A stretch of DNA of 64,000 nucleotides from Bacillus sp. JCM 19058 (GTDB lineage Bacteria > Bacillota > Bacilli > Bacillales_H > Bacillaceae_D), in NCBI GenBank assembly GCA_001310555.1, contig BAXO01000010.1, positions 1-64,000 of the forward strand. Reading direction: 5' to 3'. Under the pieces are notes generated by a model. The model was not told the DNA's origin and searched no databases. It saw nothing but the letters and a program-made list of their open reading frames with translations. Within the stretch, counting starts at the first letter, position 1. Each line of letters starts with the position of its first letter. The translations under genes and the position numbers were made by a program. This document shows positions 60,477 through 64,000 of this stretch, one piece after another.

Positions 60477-61781
60477 ATGAGTGCAAAATGGGAAAAGCTT
60501 GAAGGGAACGAAGGGGTATTAACTGTTGAAGTAGAAGCGGAACAGGTTAATGCCGCTCTTGATCAAGCGTTTAAAAAAAGTCGTTAAGAAAGTAAATGTT
60601 CCTGGCTTCCGTAAAGGAAAGGTGCCTCGTCCATTATTTGAAAAGCAATTTGGTGTTGAATCTCTATTTCAGGATGCGCTCGATATTATTCTACCGGATG
60701 CGTATGCAAAAGCAATTGACGAAACAAAAATCGAGCCGGTTGATCGTCCTGAAATTGATGTTGAATCCATGGAAAAGGGAAGCAAGTTAGTCTTCACTGC
60801 TAAAGTTACCGTCAAGCCTGAGGTAGAGTTAGGTGAGTATAAAGGTCTTGAGGTTGAAGAGCTGGATACAACCGTAACTGATGAAGACGTAGAAGCAGAG
60901 CTAACACAGCTTCAAGAACGACACGCTGAGCTAATCGTTGTCGAGGATGGAGCGATTGAGAATGACGATACAGCTGTGCTTGATTTTGAAGGCTTTGTTG
61001 ACAATGAGCCTTTTGAAGGCGGAAAATCGGAAAATTATTCGCTCCAAATCGGTTCGAATCAGTTTATCCCGGGCTTTGAAGAACAGCTTGTCGGCTTGAA
61101 GACCGGAGACGAAAAGGATGTAGAAGTTACGTTTCCAGAAGAATATCACGCCGAGAATTTGGCCGGTAAGCCTGCGGTCTTTAAAGTGAAAATTCATGAG
61201 ATCAAGCGAAAAGAACTGCCTAAGCTTGATGACGAATTCGCCAAAGATGCAAATGAAGATGTTGAAACACTAGAAGAATTAAAGAAGAATCTGCGCGAAA
61301 AGCTTCAAGAAAGTAAAGAAGCCGAAGCAAAAAAATCAAACGCGCGAAAAGCTTGTTGAACAGGCCTCAGAAAATGCAACGATCGATATTCCTGAAGCAA
61401 TGATCAATTCGGAAGTAGACCGGATGATGCAGGAGTTTGAACAGCGTCTGCAATCTCAAGGTATGAATCTAGAATTATATCAACAGTTTTCTGGACAAGA
61501 TCCAGAAGCAATGAAGGAGCAATTTAGTCAGGACGCTGAGAAAAGAGTCCGGGCCAATTTGACTCTAGAGGCGATTGCTAAAGAAGAAGCCGTTGAGGTA
61601 TCGGAAGAGGATCTCGAAAAAGAGCTCGAAAAAAATGGCTGACATGTATCAGCGCTCTGTAGATGAGCTGAAGCAGGTTTTCGGCGCACAGGGCGGTCTG
61701 GATAGCCTAAAATCCGATATGAAGCTGCAAAAAGCACTTGAATTGCTCGTTGAAAACAGCAAGAAAATAAATAAGGAATAA
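60477..61781 (+). CDS. tig: Trigger factor
   Basis: Ribosome-bound chaperone and prolyl isomerase, about 433 residues. The N-terminal ribosome-binding domain carries the signature [19 protein letters not shown]. The FKBP-type domain is at about residues 150-245 ([39 protein letters not shown]). The C-terminal arms are helical. ATG 60477 follows TTGGAGGG. Three extra bases in A runs (near 60571-60577, 61329-61335 and 61629-61634) split it into four pieces that rejoin cleanly. Confidence 0.96.
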
Positions 61782-61784
61782 GCG

Positions 61785-61817
61785 AACAAGGTGCGAGTAA
61801 ATCGTGCCTTGTTTTTC
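61785..61817 (+). terminator. Rho-independent terminator of tig
   Basis: Stem AACAAGG / CCTTGTT, inner GCGA / TCG-like pairs, then TTTTT. Confidence 0.8.
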
Positions 61818-62245
61818 CATAATCCTGCCAGTCTGCCCCTCCTTTCTGCCCACAATTTATGGGTATGATAACCGCTCGGATTGAACAAGCTGAAAAGAGC
61901 ATCATGAAAAAACATTTGCATGAACAAAGCCTGCGGGAGGGGGGATGAGGGCAAGCTTTTCGAAAAAAATAAAGGATTTTTGCTTATTCATCTTGAATGT
62001 ATAGTCATCCGAAAACATAAGGATGGTGAAAAGAGACATACTGAATGAGACTCTTTCGTATGAAAGAGCCGAAGAACTCTGTACATAATGAAGAAAAAGG
62101 GTTTTGCTTTTCGGAAATTACTGTCTATGATACAATGGCGAAATAAACAGAGATAGTCCATTTAATCAAAGTTGCCAACAATAAACGGTTGGAATGGTCA
62201 AAAAAACAGCTTGAAGTGGTACAATAATGAATGAGGGGTGATTCC
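61818..62245. other. Intergenic region between tig and clpX
   Basis: No gene seen. A clpX promoter candidate is at 62108-62136: TTTTCG, a 17-nt spacer, TACAAT. No inverted repeat of the CIRCE type was found. Confidence 0.45.
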
Positions 62246-63520
62246 ATGTTTAAATTTAACGAAGAAAAAGGACAGCTCAAATGCTCTTTTTGCGGGAAAA
62301 CACAAGACCAAGTCCGCAAGCTCGTAGCTGGTCCTGGTGTATATATATGTGATGAATGTATCGAGCTTTGTACAGAAATTGTGGAAGAGGAGCTTGGTAC
62401 GGAGGAAGAGGTTGAGTTTCAAGAAGTTCCGAAACCTCAAGAAATCCGAAAAATATTAAATGACTATGTCATTGGACAGGAGCAAGCGAAAAAAATCGTT
62501 GTCGGTTGCTGTTTACAACCATTACAAGCGGATTAATTCAATGAATCGCTCTGAGGAAGTAGAACTGTCCAAGAGTAATATTTGTATGATTGGACCGACC
62601 GGAAGCGGGAAAACATTACTCGCGCAAACATTGGCTCGCATTTTGAATGTCCCGTTTGCAATCGCTGATGCCACCTCCCTAACTGAAGCTGGTTATGTAG
62701 GTGAGGATGTAGAAAACATCTTGCTGAAGCTAATTCAAGCCGCTGATTATGATGTAGAAAAAGCGGAAAAAGGGATTATCTATATCGATGAAATTGATAA
62801 AGTGGCACGCAAATCCGAAAACTTCAATTACTCGCGATGTTTCGGGGGAAGGCGTTCAACAAGCGCTGCTGAAAATTCTTGAAGGAACGACGGCTAGCGT
62901 CCCCCCTCAAGGTGGACGGAAGCATCCGCATCAAGAATTTATTCAAATTGATACGACCAATGTTCTGTTTATTTGCGGCGGTGCTTTCGACGGAATCGAA
63001 CAGATTATTAAACGCCGCCTCGGTAAAAAAAATTATTGGCTTTGATGCTGAGGCAAAAGGGGACGATTTGAAGCCGGGTGAATATTTGGCTAAAATATTG
63101 CCTGAGGATTTGCTAAGATTTGGGTTAATTCCTGAATTCATTGGTCGACTTCCGGTGATTTCCAGCCTGCAGCCGCTTGATGCTGATGCGCTGGTAGAAA
63201 TTTTGACTCAGCCGAAAAATGCGTTGGTAAAACAGTATAAAAAGCTGCTCGAGCTTGACGAAGTAGAGCTTGAATTTACCGATCAAGCCTTAGTGGAAAT
63301 TGCGAAAAAAGCCATTGAGCGTAAAACAGGTGCACGTGGATTGCGTTCGATTATTGAAGGCATTATGCTCGATGTCATGTTCGACTTACCGTCGCGTGAT
63401 GACGTAGTGACCTGTGTCATACATGAAAAATGTATCACGGAAAGTCAACCACCGACGTTAAAAACAGAGGATGGCTCAGAAATTGAATTAGCACAAAAAA
63501 AACCAAAGGAAAGCGCCTGA
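62246..63520 (+). CDS. clpX: ATP-dependent Clp protease ATP-binding subunit ClpX
   Basis: AAA+ unfoldase that feeds substrates to ClpP, about 424 residues. It has the N-terminal zinc-binding domain ([12 protein letters not shown], then [10 protein letters not shown]), Walker [13 protein letters not shown], Walker [10 protein letters not shown], pore loop [11 protein letters not shown], the ClpP-contact loop region with IGF and sensor 2 [14 protein letters not shown] 62246 is used. The frame is broken at an A7 run 62489-62495 (one extra), near 62824 (about two missing; restored [20 protein letters not shown]) and an A8 run 63025-63032 (one extra). Its place after tig matches B. subtilis. Confidence 0.96.
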
Positions 63521-63528
63521 TGATAGGC

Positions 63529-63575
63529 AGCCACCCTCTTGCCAAACGAGCAAGGAGGTGGCTTTCTTCTTTTGT
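63529..63575 (+). terminator. Rho-independent terminator of clpX
   Basis: Stem AGCCACC...CTTGC / GCAAG...GGTGGCT, followed by TTCTTCTTTT. Confidence 0.8.
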
Positions 63576-64000
63576 TGAGACAAAGCTAATCCTACCAGGT
63601 GTGGGGGAAAATAAAATTCGATTTATTGCAGTAATACAGCGAGACAGCACTCGGTGCAACACTTCAGGAAGCTCTGTGTCAGACTCGGAAACCGAAATGT
63701 GATCTTTGAGCAACGTCTAAGCACTCGTGATGAAGTTCATGCTGTGCGTAATGTCTTATCATCACCCTTTTGGAGCCTTGCCAAAGCACACGCGAACTGG
63801 GAAATTTCGAGCATTCCCATATTTTGCAAAGTATCCTCTAAGGGGAAGAATGAGCAATTAGCATCGGTATACTTGACGCTAATTGTTAATGTCGTTAACG
63901 ATCTTTCTGTTAATAGGATTTGTTTAAGTCGTCCAAGTTCCAGGAGTGGTTATCGCAAAGAAACGAGATTCACTAAGGATTGTTAGCTGCAATTGTTTTC
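63576..64000. other. Right-edge stretch, no supported gene
   Basis: A 110-codon plus-strand frame at 63654-63986 has no ribosome site and no recognisable motif. In B. subtilis lonB and lonA follow clpX; nothing Lon-like is visible before the window ends. Confidence 0.45.

Noticed and set aside
63654..63986. 110-codon plus-strand frame at the right edge
   Set aside because: No ribosome site and no motif; expected lon genes do not resemble it. Most likely chance.

Overview
The window reads as chromosomal backbone of a spore-forming, low-GC Gram-positive of the family Bacillaceae. Evidence for this is sspI, gerE and gerM; T-box leaders on pheST and ilv-leu; recognisable FapR, FadR, CcpA, sigma-W, sigma-G and sigma-K sites; and a gene order very close to the pheST-to-clpX segment of Bacillus subtilis. 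Placing ptsHI between gerE and the MarR gene recalls the alkaliphilic bacilli (B. halodurans type) as I remember them. That last assignment is inference from memory.

Layout. 1-1.8 kb: ComP/ComA-type quorum-sensing two-component pair (comP enters from the left edge). 2.2-6.0 kb: sigma-W-driven yknWXYZ-like membrane protein / MacAB-type exporter. 6.0-7.1 kb: sspI (minus) and an rRNA methyltransferase. 7.4-11.4 kb: Phe T-box and pheST. 11.5-13.3 kb (minus): plsC-like acyltransferase and FapR-controlled fabH, sitting where B. subtilis has rnhC. 13.5-21.1 kb: zapA, cvpA, polX, mutS2, yshE, a 29-residue membrane peptide and lcfA. 21.3-22.5 kb: lipoprotein and Nudix hydrolase. 22.7-26.1 kb: fadR-fadB-etfB-etfA with a FadR operator. 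26.3-29.2 kb: an accessory cluster (TetR regulator; HMA, TipAS-like, AHSA1-like, HMA and peroxiredoxin-like proteins). 30-32.7 kb: trxA, uvrC, yslB. 32.8-34.2 kb: Ktr-type K+ channel subunit. 34.5-37.6 kb: sdhCAB. 38.0-46.1 kb: gerE, ptsHI, ysmB, murI, gerM, rph, rdgB-like and yfcE-like genes. 46.1-48.6 kb: tRNA-Gly, an intron-split tRNA-Arg and decayed material. 48.6-58.9 kb: ilvD and a Leu T-box followed by ilvBHC-leuABCD. 59.2-63.5 kb: TPR protein, tig, clpX.

The most unusual element is a 302-nt group I intron inside the anticodon of tRNA-Arg(UCU), followed 0.5 kb downstream by a tRNA-Arg relic that lacks the whole anticodon arm. Second is the TetR/HMA/TipAS/AHSA1/HMA/peroxiredoxin cluster, whose combination I do not recognise.

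Reading caution. By my count roughly 65-70 single- or double-base indels interrupt otherwise well-conserved genes, including pheS, pheT, tig, clpX, sdhA, uvrC and mutS2. Most are an extra base in an A or T run of 7-8. The others are mostly a base missing from a doublet such as GG or CC. I treat them as sequence errors and give the full span of each gene; coordinates cover the raw bases.
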